15,312 nt of DNA from assembly GCA_002388885.1 (NCBI GenBank), contig DGNI01000121.1, positions 4,963 to 20,274 of the forward strand, read 5' to 3'. Position 1 is the stretch's first letter. Each line of letters opens with the position of its first letter. This stretch comes from Parvularculaceae bacterium UBA4496 (GTDB lineage: Bacteria; Pseudomonadota; Alphaproteobacteria; Caulobacterales; Parvularculaceae). The notes below the pieces were generated by a model. The model saw nothing but the letters and a program-made list of their open reading frames with translations. It was not told the origin of the DNA and ran no database searches. Shown one piece after another: positions 1 through 6,745 of the stretch. The position numbers and the translations under genes are program-made.

Positions 1-655
1 CGCCCATGGCCTTGTAAAGCGCTGCCGGAATGTTGCGCACCTCGAAAACGAAGCTCGTGACAACCGGCCCGTCATCCGGCGAAGCGTCGTCCGGCTCCAG
101 CGACATTTCCAGAAAGCGCGTGGTGTTGTGAACCTCGTCTTCGATATTCGCCGCCAGCACATCAAGGCCATAATGCTTCGCCGCCAATGAAGACGCAATC
201 ACGGCCTCGTTGTCGTGACCTTCCTCGGCAAGGTGACGGGCGGCGCCCGCCGTGTCCCCGGCCACCTCCGGTTTCAGTCCGTGCTCCTTGATGAAGCGGC
301 GGCACTGGCCGAGGGCCATGGCGTGAGAGCGCACGATCTTGACCTGTTCGAGTTTGGCGCCCGGCCGGACCATGAAATGATGTTCAACGGGGAGAAAATA
401 CTCCGCGATGATGTGCAGTCCGGCTGATGGCAAAAGGTGATGGATGTCGGCGACGCGCCCGGCCAGCGAATTCTCGATGGGCAGCATCGCTTTTTCAGCG
501 CGGCCCGATTTTACGGCGTCAAACGCATCCTCAAACGTCGCACAAGGCATGGGCGCAAGATCGGGCGCGTATTTCCGGCAAGCGAGTTCGGAAAACGCCC
601 CCGGCTCGCCCTGATAGGCAATAGATCCCTGCTCGCTTTTTCCCGCTTGCGTCAC
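1..655 (-). CDS. pheA: Prephenate dehydratase, partial (C-terminus beyond left edge)
   Basis: This enzyme converts prephenate to phenylpyruvate in cytosolic phenylalanine biosynthesis. About 218 residues are visible, reading from 655 down to the window edge. The start is a GTG (653-655) with a GGGGAG ribosome-binding site about 9 bases upstream. The periplasmic-binding-like catalytic fold shows the family motifs: AYQGEPGAFSE near residues 13-23, PIENSLAGRV near 59-68, DTAGAA at 134-139, and the catalytic TTRF at 178-181. The regulatory ACT domain begins near residue 197 (TSFVFEV) and is cut by the edge. There is no chorismate mutase domain at the N-terminus, so this is the monofunctional form usual in alphaproteobacteria. 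It diverges from a membrane-anchored cytochrome c gene, a neighbour pair I recall from many alphaproteobacteria, where kdsB often lies between them; kdsB is absent here. Family assignment is secure. Confidence 0.95.
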   Translation of the reverse strand, partial: MTQAGKSEQGSIAYQGEPGAFSELACRKYAPDLAPMPCATFEDAFDAVKSGRAEKAMLPIENSLAGRVADIHHLLPSAGLHIIAEYFLPVEHHFMVRPGAKLEQVKIVRSHAMALGQCRRFIKEHGLKPEVAGDTAGAARHLAEEGHDNEAVIASSLAAKHYGLDVLAANIEDEVHNTTRFLEMSLEPDDASPDDGPVVTSFVFEVRNIPAALYKAMG

Positions 656-833
656 GACTTGCCGCTCCCCGCTGAAGGCTGCGCCGCATCTGTGGCGCGG
701 CGAGGCTTATGCACGATTGGCTCCACTCAACGCAACGGCCCATTTGGACCGCGCCCAAAGGCCGCGCCGCCAAGGCCGATGGGCCGCATTGCACGCCATG
801 CTGAAGGCCGCTAGAAACCGCCCGACTTTTCGC

Positions 834-864
834 ATTGGCGCCCTCAAGATGGGCGCCCGCCAAT
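834..864. promoter_or_regulatory. GC-rich hairpin just upstream of the cytochrome c gene
   Basis: GGCGCCC and GGGCGCC form a perfect 7-bp stem with a 7-base loop (TCAAGAT). The flanking ATTGGCG (834-840) and CGCCAAT (858-864) can form an alternative 7-bp outer stem. The element ends 22 bases before the cytochrome c start codon, in a 231-base divergent gap. It has no T-run, so it is probably not a terminator for the plus strand. It may be a leader structure or an operator, but no role can be assigned from sequence alone. Confidence 0.4.
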
Positions 865-886
865 CAGGATCATCGGGGCCGGCTCC

Positions 887-1546
887 ATGAAAGACCCACT
901 TTTCAGCAACAAGGTTGCGGCGGCTGTTCTGACCGCGCTGCTGCTCATCTTCGGCCTGCCGCAACTGACGGCGGCGATTTTCGGCGGCGGGCATCACGGC
1001 GGCGATGGCGAACTGCACCTCGCCTATGGCGGCGACATCCAGCTTGAAACTTCGGGGCCGGTCGAAGAAGAACCTGAAGTCGACCTTGGCACGCTGCTCG
1101 CGAACGCAAGCGCTGCGGGCGGTGAGAGGCGGGCGGCTTTGTGTAAGTCCTGCCACACATTCGAACAGGGCGGCGCCAACGGCACGGGGCCGAATCTGTG
1201 GAACATTGTTGGGAGTCAGGTGGCGAACACCGCAGGGTTTAATTACACCGGCGCGCTGCAGGAACTCGGCGGGACATGGACTTATGAACGGCTCGACGGG
1301 TATCTGAAAAATTCGCAAGAATACGTACCCGGCACCGCCATGGTGCAGCGTTTCCCGCGCGACGATCAGCGCGCTGACCTTCTCGCGTATCTTTCAACGC
1401 TGACAAGCGGCGATCCGGTTCCATTCCCGGAACCGGCGCCTGTTGCAGAGGAATCCTCTGACGCAGGCGAAGAGGCTAGCGAGACTGCCTCAGAGGAAAT
1501 GGAAGATCACGGCGAAGACGAAACCGCCGCCGAGGAAGCACACTAG
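887..1546 (+). CDS. cycM: Membrane-anchored class I cytochrome c (CycM/c552-like)
   Basis: This is a 219-residue electron carrier tethered to the cytoplasmic membrane with its haem domain in the periplasm. CycM-type proteins carry electrons from the bc1 complex to the aa3 cytochrome oxidase. An N-terminal hydrophobic segment (about residues 9-31) acts as an uncleaved signal anchor, followed by a Gly/His and acidic linker. The haem attachment site is CKSCH at residues 86-90. GPNLWNIVG (101-109) is the usual class I motif, and the distal Met ligand is probably M152 in VPGTAM. The sequence after about residue 175 is odd: Pro-rich, then a strongly acidic tail of Glu, Asp, Ser and Ala. A GGGG stretch 8 bases upstream serves as a modest ribosome-binding site. 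The stop overlaps the stop of the opposing YbjQ gene. Class is secure; the specific cycM role is inferred from anchor and neighbourhood. Confidence 0.9.
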   Translation: MKDPLFSNKVAAAVLTALLLIFGLPQLTAAIFGGGHHGGDGELHLAYGGDIQLETSGPVEEEPEVDLGTLLANASAAGGERRAALCKSCHTFEQGGANGTGPNLWNIVGSQVANTAGFNYTGALQELGGTWTYERLDGYLKNSQEYVPGTAMVQRFPRDDQRADLLAYLSTLTSGDPVPFPEPAPVAEESSDAGEEASETASEEMEDHGEDETAAEEAH

Positions 1547-1866
1547 CGCAGCCTCACCGCCGTGCCGTTGCAGGAAACGAGCAGCATGGCGCCTTTTTGC
1601 GTGTCCACCGCTTCGTAATCGATATCGACGCCGATTACCGCGTCCGCGCCGAGGGCTGCGGCTTCGGCCTCCATATCCGTCATGGCGTGATCTCGCGCCT
1701 CGCGCAGGGCTTTCTGGTAGCCGCCGGAGCGTCCGCCGATAATGTCGCGAATCCCTGCCAACAGATCGCGGAAAATATTGACGCCTAAAATCGCCTCGCC
1801 CGCGACGACGCCGATGCTTTCATAGGCCTCGCGCCCCGGCACGCCGTCAGTGGTCGTTATAATCAT
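1543..1866 (-). CDS. ybjQ: YbjQ / UPF0145 family protein
   Basis: This is a 107-residue protein, the same length as E. coli YbjQ. The family is a small cytosolic, probably pentameric protein sometimes annotated as a putative heavy-metal-binding domain; its biological role is not established. It carries the family hallmarks MIITTT at the start, GEAILGVNIFRD, the GIRDIIGGRSGGYQ loop, ALGADAVIGVDIDYE and a terminal SCNGTAV strand. I chose the ATG at 1866 because GGGAGG lies 7 bases upstream and homologues begin MIITTT; a TTG two codons earlier is possible. It lies downstream of the Ntn-hydrolase unit on the same strand, but a hairpin terminator at 1921-1951 suggests separate transcription. Its stop shares a CTAG with the cytochrome c stop. 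Family assignment is strong; function is unknown. Confidence 0.93.
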   Translation of the reverse strand: MIITTTDGVPGREAYESIGVVAGEAILGVNIFRDLLAGIRDIIGGRSGGYQKALREARDHAMTDMEAEAAALGADAVIGVDIDYEAVDTQKGAMLLVSCNGTAVRLR

Positions 1867-1920
1867 GGACAAGCCTCCCTTTCCTCAAAGAAAGAGATGG
1901 GGCTTGCATCCGGGAATTCA

Positions 1921-1951
1921 ACAAAATGCGCGGCGAGGCGTTCGCGCCGCG
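1921..1951 (-). terminator. Probable intrinsic terminator of the Ntn-hydrolase unit
   Basis: Read on the minus strand, CGCGGCG and CGCCGCG form a 7-bp all-GC stem with a 9-base loop. It is followed by CATTTTGT, a short T-run. It begins 4 bases after the stop of the 145-residue protein gene, the expected place for a terminator. The T-run is short, so termination may be partial. Confidence 0.5.
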
Positions 1952-1954
1952 GGA

Positions 1955-2392
1955 TCAAAACAGGCCGAAGCGCTTTTTCTTCTTGTGTTTTTTGAACTGC
2001 GCCTTGCCTTCGGACGATTCGAAAAACGCGCCATAGTCGAGATCCGGACGTTCGACCCGCATAGCCGTGGCGCGAAGACCGCGGATCAGATCATCGCTCG
2101 CCGAAGAAAACGCGGTCGCAGCTGAGAAGTCTTCAGCTTCGGAAGAAAGTTGCGCGCTAGCCTTCTGCGCTTTCTTTCCGCCGAATTTCTTTTCTTTTGC
2201 TTTAAGGCTTTCGCGCAGAGCAGAGAACGCCGCCTCAGCCGGGGCGTCATAATTTTCCGGCAGAAAGCTTTCATCCGTCGCCGCATAATCGGTGCGATGC
2301 GGCACGAGGATGTTCTCGACGCCGCGGCCCGTCAGCTTGCGCGTTGTTTCCGAAGAAAATCCGGACCAGATCTGTTTCAGCCGTTCACTCAT
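1955..2392 (-). CDS. Conserved-type hypothetical protein with Lys-rich C-terminal tail, coupled to the Ntn-hydrolase gene
   Basis: I do not recognise this 145-residue protein. It has no signal peptide or membrane segment and looks cytosolic. The N-terminal part reads MSERLKQIWSGFSSETTRKL, followed by a stretch with VPHRTDYAATDESFLPENY (about residues 30-48). A charged Ala/Lys/Glu-rich, probably helical region covers about 50-80, and a Ser/Ala/acidic region about 81-103. The protein ends in a lysine cluster and the hydrophobic tail RFGLF. I chose the ATG at 2392, which begins 2 bases after the stop of the Ntn-hydrolase gene (TAG-TC-ATG), so translation is probably coupled. An upstream in-frame start inside that gene would add 10 residues. 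Tight linkage suggests it works with the Ntn-hydrolase. The terminal RFGLF loosely resembles the SRFIL end of HslU that docks into HslV; that likeness is five residues only and is speculative. Confidence 0.8.
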   Translation of the reverse strand: MSERLKQIWSGFSSETTRKLTGRGVENILVPHRTDYAATDESFLPENYDAPAEAAFSALRESLKAKEKKFGGKKAQKASAQLSSEAEDFSAATAFSSASDDLIRGLRATAMRVERPDLDYGAFFESSEGKAQFKKHKKKKRFGLF

Positions 2393-2394
2393 GA

Positions 2395-3678
2395 CTAAAG
2401 CTCCGGTTTCTCGCGCGACCATTCGAGGCCGCCATTGCGCGTGATGACGGCGACATCGATGGGCCCGCCCACCGTCTCCACCGAATGCATCACTTTTTGC
2501 TGGAATGAATTCAGCTTGATCAGCGACGCCGCCGTCTCGCCTAGTTCCTTTTTCGGCAGGGAATTGATGGCGCGCAGGATCGGCCGCGTATGCACCGCAT
2601 ACTGATAATTATCGACAGAACGGAAAAATTCATTGAGCGCGACGCCGAGATTGTTCTGGCTGTAGTCGCGATAGATGGCGTTTTTCTGCGCGTCGGTGAG
2701 GTTCGGCGTACGCCCGACAATATCGGAAACAAGCCCCATGGAGAGCTTCAGCGTTTCCGAATAGATGAACATCCGCAAATACTGGTCCATCCCGGTCAGG
2801 AAGGTGCGGATCATCCGGTCCTGCGCAAACGGCTGGAAGACGGGACCCGTATCGGCGCCGATATCCGCCTGGCGGTCGCGCTTACGCTTTAATATCCCGA
2901 GAATGACGCTCGATGCGAGATAGGACCGCATGGACGGGAACTTTTCCTTCGCGCCAAAGCCCGAAAAAACAACGCCGGTATAGTGCTCAAAGAACGCGTC
3001 CTTGACCACGGCGAAGACGGCGATCTCGCGGAGCTTGGCTTGCGTGCCTTCGCTGATGTCGAGGCCGGGATATTCCTGCTTTAACGAGCTGACGAGGGAG
3101 TGCATCAACTGATCGATCTCGCCGCCATATCGCCGGCGCACCTGTTCGGACATGCCTTTCGGGAAACAGGGAAGGTCGTCGCGAGGGCTGTCGTCCGGGC
3201 AGCGCTGGTAATCCATGTGAAGCTGGCCAACGACGAATTCAAAAATCGAAGAGATGTGGTCGCGCACACCGCCGCGATGGGACTCCGCGAATTTATGCAC
3301 CTGGTGATCGAACTCTTCGGCGAGTACGGTGTAGACCACCGCAACGACCTTGAAGAATTCCGTATCCTGATGTTCCGCCGGGAAGAGGTCCGGGTTGCCT
3401 GAAAGGAACTCCATGAAATCTTCGGCGTAAGCCTGCACCGTATCGAGCGGGCGACCGCGCGCCTGTTCGCGATAAAGCGAGATCACCGTTTCCCATGGCG
3501 TCGACATGATCTCGGCGTTGTTATAGATCATCACCGCGACCGGCTGGTTTTCCACCAACGGAAACACCTTGTCGACGGACTGATAGGTTTTGAGATAACG
3601 GTCGCCGGATATGGTCACGGCGCTGTCGGCCGCCATCGCCACCGCCTGGCGGTTCATCAACACGACTTCCGACGTCAT
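2395..3678 (-). CDS. Proteasome/HslV-like Ntn-hydrolase of unknown function
   Basis: The 427-residue product resembles the proteasome beta/HslV fold at both ends. After the initiator Met it begins TSEVVLMNRQAVAMAADSAV. Numbering that Thr as 1, an Asp falls at position 17 in AADS, matching catalytic Asp17 of proteasome beta subunits and HslV. K36 in VDKVFPL lines up with catalytic Lys33 if a three-residue insertion is allowed. The following VAVMIYNNAEIM and helix WETVISLYREQ match the second strand pair and first helix of HslV. The last 25 residues (VGGPIDVAVITRNGGLEW) look like the closing strand of the fold. The roughly 300 residues between are mostly helical, far longer than the usual insert. 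I chose the ATG at 3678: GAGGGG lies just upstream and it puts Thr second, where methionine aminopeptidase would expose it. An in-frame ATG 7 codons upstream (3699) and others further up are possible. Fold assignment is moderately firm; activity and substrate are unknown. Confidence 0.8.
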   Translation of the reverse strand: MTSEVVLMNRQAVAMAADSAVTISGDRYLKTYQSVDKVFPLVENQPVAVMIYNNAEIMSTPWETVISLYREQARGRPLDTVQAYAEDFMEFLSGNPDLFPAEHQDTEFFKVVAVVYTVLAEEFDHQVHKFAESHRGGVRDHISSIFEFVVGQLHMDYQRCPDDSPRDDLPCFPKGMSEQVRRRYGGEIDQLMHSLVSSLKQEYPGLDISEGTQAKLREIAVFAVVKDAFFEHYTGVVFSGFGAKEKFPSMRSYLASSVILGILKRKRDRQADIGADTGPVFQPFAQDRMIRTFLTGMDQYLRMFIYSETLKLSMGLVSDIVGRTPNLTDAQKNAIYRDYSQNNLGVALNEFFRSVDNYQYAVHTRPILRAINSLPKKELGETAASLIKLNSFQQKVMHSVETVGGPIDVAVITRNGGLEWSREKPEL

Positions 3679-3920
3679 CGACCCCTCACGATCCCCCATT
3701 TCGCGCGCCGTTCCGATCATCGGTCCGACGCAATCGGCATACCCCATCGGCGCACGCCTTTGCAGCCGGGAGAGCCCCGAAAAGGCGGCGCGAGGGCTAG
3801 ATGTTAGCGGGAAAACGCCCCCAAGGGAACAAGCGGAAACGGCCCTGGCCCGCAAAGCGGCGAGAAATCAGGCGGTTGTCCGGTTAGCGGGCCGTTAGGC
3901 AACACCCCTGAAAAATTAGA

Positions 3921-3930
3921 GAAAATTTTC
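3921..3930. promoter_or_regulatory. AT-rich palindrome in the divergent gap
   Basis: GAAAATTTTC is a perfect 10-bp palindrome, flanked by A-rich sequence (TGAAAAATTAGA). It stands out in otherwise GC-rich DNA. It sits in the 301-base gap (3679-3979) between the Ntn-hydrolase gene and the small membrane protein gene, about 50 bases before the latter. It could be a regulator site or part of an AT-rich promoter region. I found no convincing -35/-10 pair elsewhere in this gap and nothing else recognisable in it. Confidence 0.25.
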
Positions 3931-3979
3931 ATCACTTTGGCCGAGACTCGTGTTTATCGGGGACGGAGGCGAGAGAACA

Positions 3980-4114
3980 ATGATCAGCATTTTTGGCATG
4001 TTCAGCCTGGTGGAGTGGGTCATTTTCAGCTTTATCGGCGCGAATTTGGCCCTCGCAGCCACCTGCATTTTTCACCGCGGCGGCAAGCGGTTTCCAGGGC
4101 TAGGCGAAGAGTAG
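3980..4114 (+). CDS. Small single-span membrane protein (44 aa), hypothetical
   Basis: A 44-codon reading frame begins at an ATG with GGAGG 10 bases upstream and ends at TAG. The predicted product starts MISIFGMFSLVEWVIFSFIG and continues through a hydrophobic stretch to about residue 30 (ALAATCIF). It then turns to a basic segment (HRGGKRF) and ends PGLGEE. This gives one membrane helix with a short charged C-terminal tail, positive just after the helix, so the C-terminus is probably cytosolic. It stops 4 bases before the end of the convergent selO gene and diverges from the Ntn-hydrolase gene. I do not recognise the family. Evidence is the ribosome-binding site, the coherent membrane-helix composition and the absence of a better gene here; codon statistics for so short a frame are weak. 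Confidence 0.55.
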   Translation: MISIFGMFSLVEWVIFSFIGANLALAATCIFHRGGKRFPGLGEE

Positions 4115-4118
4115 GCGT

Positions 4119-5573
4119 CTAGGTTCTCGCGTAACGCGACGCAGCAAAGTCGTAGGCACGCCCCATTTTCTCAATATAGCGAAGCTTCGCTTCAAATATC
4201 GACCAGTCATCATTTTCTGCGATCGGGGCCCAGATCGCTTCGACCTCGTCGACCAACATGGTGCAGGGTTTACGTTGCTGAAAATAATCATGCTGCAGAC
4301 GCTCAGGGTTTCGCGGTTCAAGATCGGTGAGGCGCTTTTTAACGGCTGCAAATTTTTCCTGCTCGTATAATTCCGCTGCGGGGCTTTGCGCCGCCCTTTC
4401 TTCCGACACAGACCCGCAAAACCAGTCGAAGAAAACCTGTTCATAAGGCGCGCCAGTTTCAGTCATCCATTTCAGAAGGTCGGCGACAAGCGCGAAATCT
4501 TCCGCGCCGGTTCTTTCAACGCCCAGACGCCGGAAATATTCGTCCGCCATGGCGGTTTCATAATGATCTGAAAATGTCTGCAGCGCGTCGTTCAGCGCAT
4601 CGATCTCACAGAGCAACGACAACGCGCCGCCGAGCTGTGCGAGATTCCAGGCGCATGCTTCGGCCTGCCGTCCGAAGGCGTAAAGGCCCGTCTGATCGAA
4701 ATAGGCGGCGGTAAAGCCGGGGTCCGCCGTTGGTGCGAACCGCCACGGCCCATAATCAAAACTTTCCCCGGTGACATTCATGTTGTCGGTGTTCAGCACG
4801 CCATGCACGAAGCCCGCCGCCATCCATTGCGCGGCGAGTAGCGCCGCACGCTGAATAATGCTTTTGTATAATGCGATGATTTTTTCATCGCCTTCGAGGC
4901 CGGCCAGCGCCGGATAGAAATGCGCAATGCAATAGTCGGCCAGCTCTTCAATCGCCTGTTCGTTTTTCTCATAGGCCAGCCGCTGAAACGCGCCGAACCG
5001 CACATGGGAATGCGACAGCCGCACCAGCACTGAGGAGCGCGTGGGCGAGGGTTCGTCCTGCCGCTGCAATTGTTCGCCGGTTTCGATCAGGCTGAAACTC
5101 TTGGAGGTGTAGACCCCGAGCGCTTCCAACATTTCCGTTGCGAGAATCTCGCGCACGCCGCCCTTTAGCGTCAGCCGCCCGTCGCCAAAACGCGAGTAAG
5201 GCGTCTGACCCGATCCCTTCGTGCCGAGGTCGAGCAGCCGGTTCTGATCATCCTTAAGTTGCGCGAACAAAAACCCGCGACCGTCGCCGATGTCCGGATT
5301 GTAGGTGCGAAACTGATGGCCGTGATATCGGATTGCCAGGGGGCGTTCGAGATTGCCCGGCAAGGGCTTGAACCGGCCGAAATGATCGATCCACTCTACT
5401 TCCATTAGGCCGCCCAGCCCGACCCTCTCAGCCCAGCGCTGGTTGCGGTATCGCAGAATATGCTTCGGGAACGCCGCGGCCTCAACAGCATCATAAAAGG
5501 GCGCGCCTGCGGCGGCGCCGACCTTAGCAAACGCGGTCTCCGGTTTGTATTCAGTCTTTAGAATCTTGTTCAT
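4119..5573 (-). CDS. selO: Protein adenylyltransferase SelO (YdiU family)
   Basis: SelO is a pseudokinase-fold enzyme that transfers AMP from ATP to Ser, Thr or Tyr of target proteins; in E. coli it has been linked to redox homeostasis. This 484-residue copy is close to E. coli YdiU in length. Motifs visible: GHQF (85-88), GDGRG (96-100), TKGSGQTPYSRFGDGR (118-133) with the conserved Lys at 119, VREILATEML (140-149), RLSHSHVRFG (185-194), and the HGVLNTDNM loop (258-265) with the metal-binding DYG at 273-275. All key catalytic positions I can recognise are present. The glycine-rich N-terminal region (YHGHQFRTYNPDIGDGR) differs from the E. coli wording, suggesting a divergent subgroup. No selenocysteine codon is expected, as that feature is eukaryotic. 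GAGG precedes the ATG. It diverges from the DUF1028 gene. Confidence 0.95.
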   Translation of the reverse strand: MNKILKTEYKPETAFAKVGAAAGAPFYDAVEAAAFPKHILRYRNQRWAERVGLGGLMEVEWIDHFGRFKPLPGNLERPLAIRYHGHQFRTYNPDIGDGRGFLFAQLKDDQNRLLDLGTKGSGQTPYSRFGDGRLTLKGGVREILATEMLEALGVYTSKSFSLIETGEQLQRQDEPSPTRSSVLVRLSHSHVRFGAFQRLAYEKNEQAIEELADYCIAHFYPALAGLEGDEKIIALYKSIIQRAALLAAQWMAAGFVHGVLNTDNMNVTGESFDYGPWRFAPTADPGFTAAYFDQTGLYAFGRQAEACAWNLAQLGGALSLLCEIDALNDALQTFSDHYETAMADEYFRRLGVERTGAEDFALVADLLKWMTETGAPYEQVFFDWFCGSVSEERAAQSPAAELYEQEKFAAVKKRLTDLEPRNPERLQHDYFQQRKPCTMLVDEVEAIWAPIAENDDWSIFEAKLRYIEKMGRAYDFAASRYART

Positions 5574-5676
5574 GCCGCCTCAAAGTGATCAGTCCGGCGC
5601 ATGAGCGCAACCGTCAGACGTTTACGTTTTGCAGCGCTGCTTTAAGCTGAACATGGAAATCAGAGGGAACGCCGCC

Positions 5677-6675
5677 ATGAACCGTCTATATGCCGCTACT
5701 TTCGCCATAACACTGTTACTGCCGGGATTGGCGGCCGCAGAAGATTTCGGCGCGGCGGACCCGCGCCGCCCAATTGCAACCTATTCGATTGTGGCGCATG
5801 ACCCTGAAACCGGCGAGATGGGCGTCGCGGTTCAGTCGCACTGGTTTTCCGTCGGCTCTATCGTTTCATGGGCCGAAGCCGGCGTCGGGGCGGTTGCAAC
5901 GCAGTCTTTCGTCGAACCCGCTTACGGCCCACGCGGCCTCGACGCCATACGAAAAGGCACGGCGCCGGAAAAGGCGCTCAGCGACCTCATCGCCAGGGAC
6001 GAAAACGAAAATGTCCGGCAAGTGGCGTTTGTGGACTCTAAGGGCCGCATCGCAGCGCATACCGGCGACAAAGCCATCATTCACGCCTGCGACCAGCAGG
6101 GCGAGGGCTATTCAGTTCAGGCGAATTTGATGGAGAACGACACCGTGTGCGCCGCCATGGCGGCCGCTTTTGCAGCATCAGACGGCGATCTGGCGGAAAA
6201 AATGATGGCGGCGCTTGAAGGTGCGCAGTCAACCGGCGGCGATATCCGCGGCAAGCAGTCAGCATCGATGATCGTCGTTGAGGGCGAGCGCAAAGACAAT
6301 CCGTGGGAGGGCCGCGTCATTGATTTACGCATCGAAGATCACGCGGAACCCATCAAGGAACTTCGTAGGCTGATGATTTTAAATCGCGCCTATAATCTGA
6401 TGAACGCCGGCGACGCGGCGGTGACCGAAGGCGACATGGAAAAGGCGAATGAACTTTACGCCGCAGCGGCCGAACTTGCGCCCGGCAATCATGAAATGGT
6501 GTTCTGGCGCGCCGTCACCCTCGCGGGCGCGGGCGACGTCGAAGCATCGCTGCCGTATTTCAAAGAAGCGTTCGACGCCTGGCCGCTGTGGCGCGAGCTC
6601 ATTCCGCGCTTGCCGGCGTCGGATATTCTGCCTGACGACCCCGCACTCATCGAACAGATCCTGGCCGTCGAATAG
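5677..6675 (+). CDS. Secreted DUF1028 protein (Ntn-hydrolase-type fold) with TPR-like C-terminus
   Basis: The 332-residue product begins with a signal peptide (MNRLYAATFAITLLLPGLAA, cut near AA-AED at about residue 21). The DUF1028 domain follows: TYSIVAHDPETGEMGVAVQS from residue 35, then GSIVSWAEAGVGAVATQSF, AYGPRGLDAI, and QSASMIVVEG near 210-220. DUF1028 is a conserved domain of unknown function that I recall being grouped with Ntn-hydrolases. In most cytosolic members the conserved Thr directly follows the initiator Met; here it lies about 14 residues past the predicted signal cleavage site. The C-terminal 90 residues hold two TPR-like helical repeats (NAGDAAVTEGDMEKANELY and FWRAVTLAGAGDVEASLPYF). 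I chose the ATG at 5677, with GAGGG about 9 bases upstream, because it gives a clean signal peptide; a TTG at 5629 is possible. The periplasmic location is inferred. Confidence 0.88.
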   Translation: MNRLYAATFAITLLLPGLAAAEDFGAADPRRPIATYSIVAHDPETGEMGVAVQSHWFSVGSIVSWAEAGVGAVATQSFVEPAYGPRGLDAIRKGTAPEKALSDLIARDENENVRQVAFVDSKGRIAAHTGDKAIIHACDQQGEGYSVQANLMENDTVCAAMAAAFAASDGDLAEKMMAALEGAQSTGGDIRGKQSASMIVVEGERKDNPWEGRVIDLRIEDHAEPIKELRRLMILNRAYNLMNAGDAAVTEGDMEKANELYAAAAELAPGNHEMVFWRAVTLAGAGDVEASLPYFKEAFDAWPLWRELIPRLPASDILPDDPALIEQILAVE

Positions 6676-6745
6676 TTGCAAAGGCATCGCCGGATTGGCG
6701 AATTGTGAGCTGAACTGTGCTAAAAATCGCAGGGTTAACATAATT

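Noticed and set aside
437..814. A 125-codon plus-strand frame across the start of the prephenate dehydratase gene
   Set aside because: It is antisense to the recognisable dehydratase sequence and has Arg/Pro-rich composition.
707..1318. A 203-codon minus-strand frame over the cytochrome c gene
   Set aside because: It overlaps the clear CKSCH cytochrome frame and has no motif or plausible composition.
3611..3898. A 95-codon plus-strand frame at the start of the Ntn-hydrolase gene
   Set aside because: It overlaps the conserved N-terminus of the Ntn-hydrolase in antisense and shows no motif.
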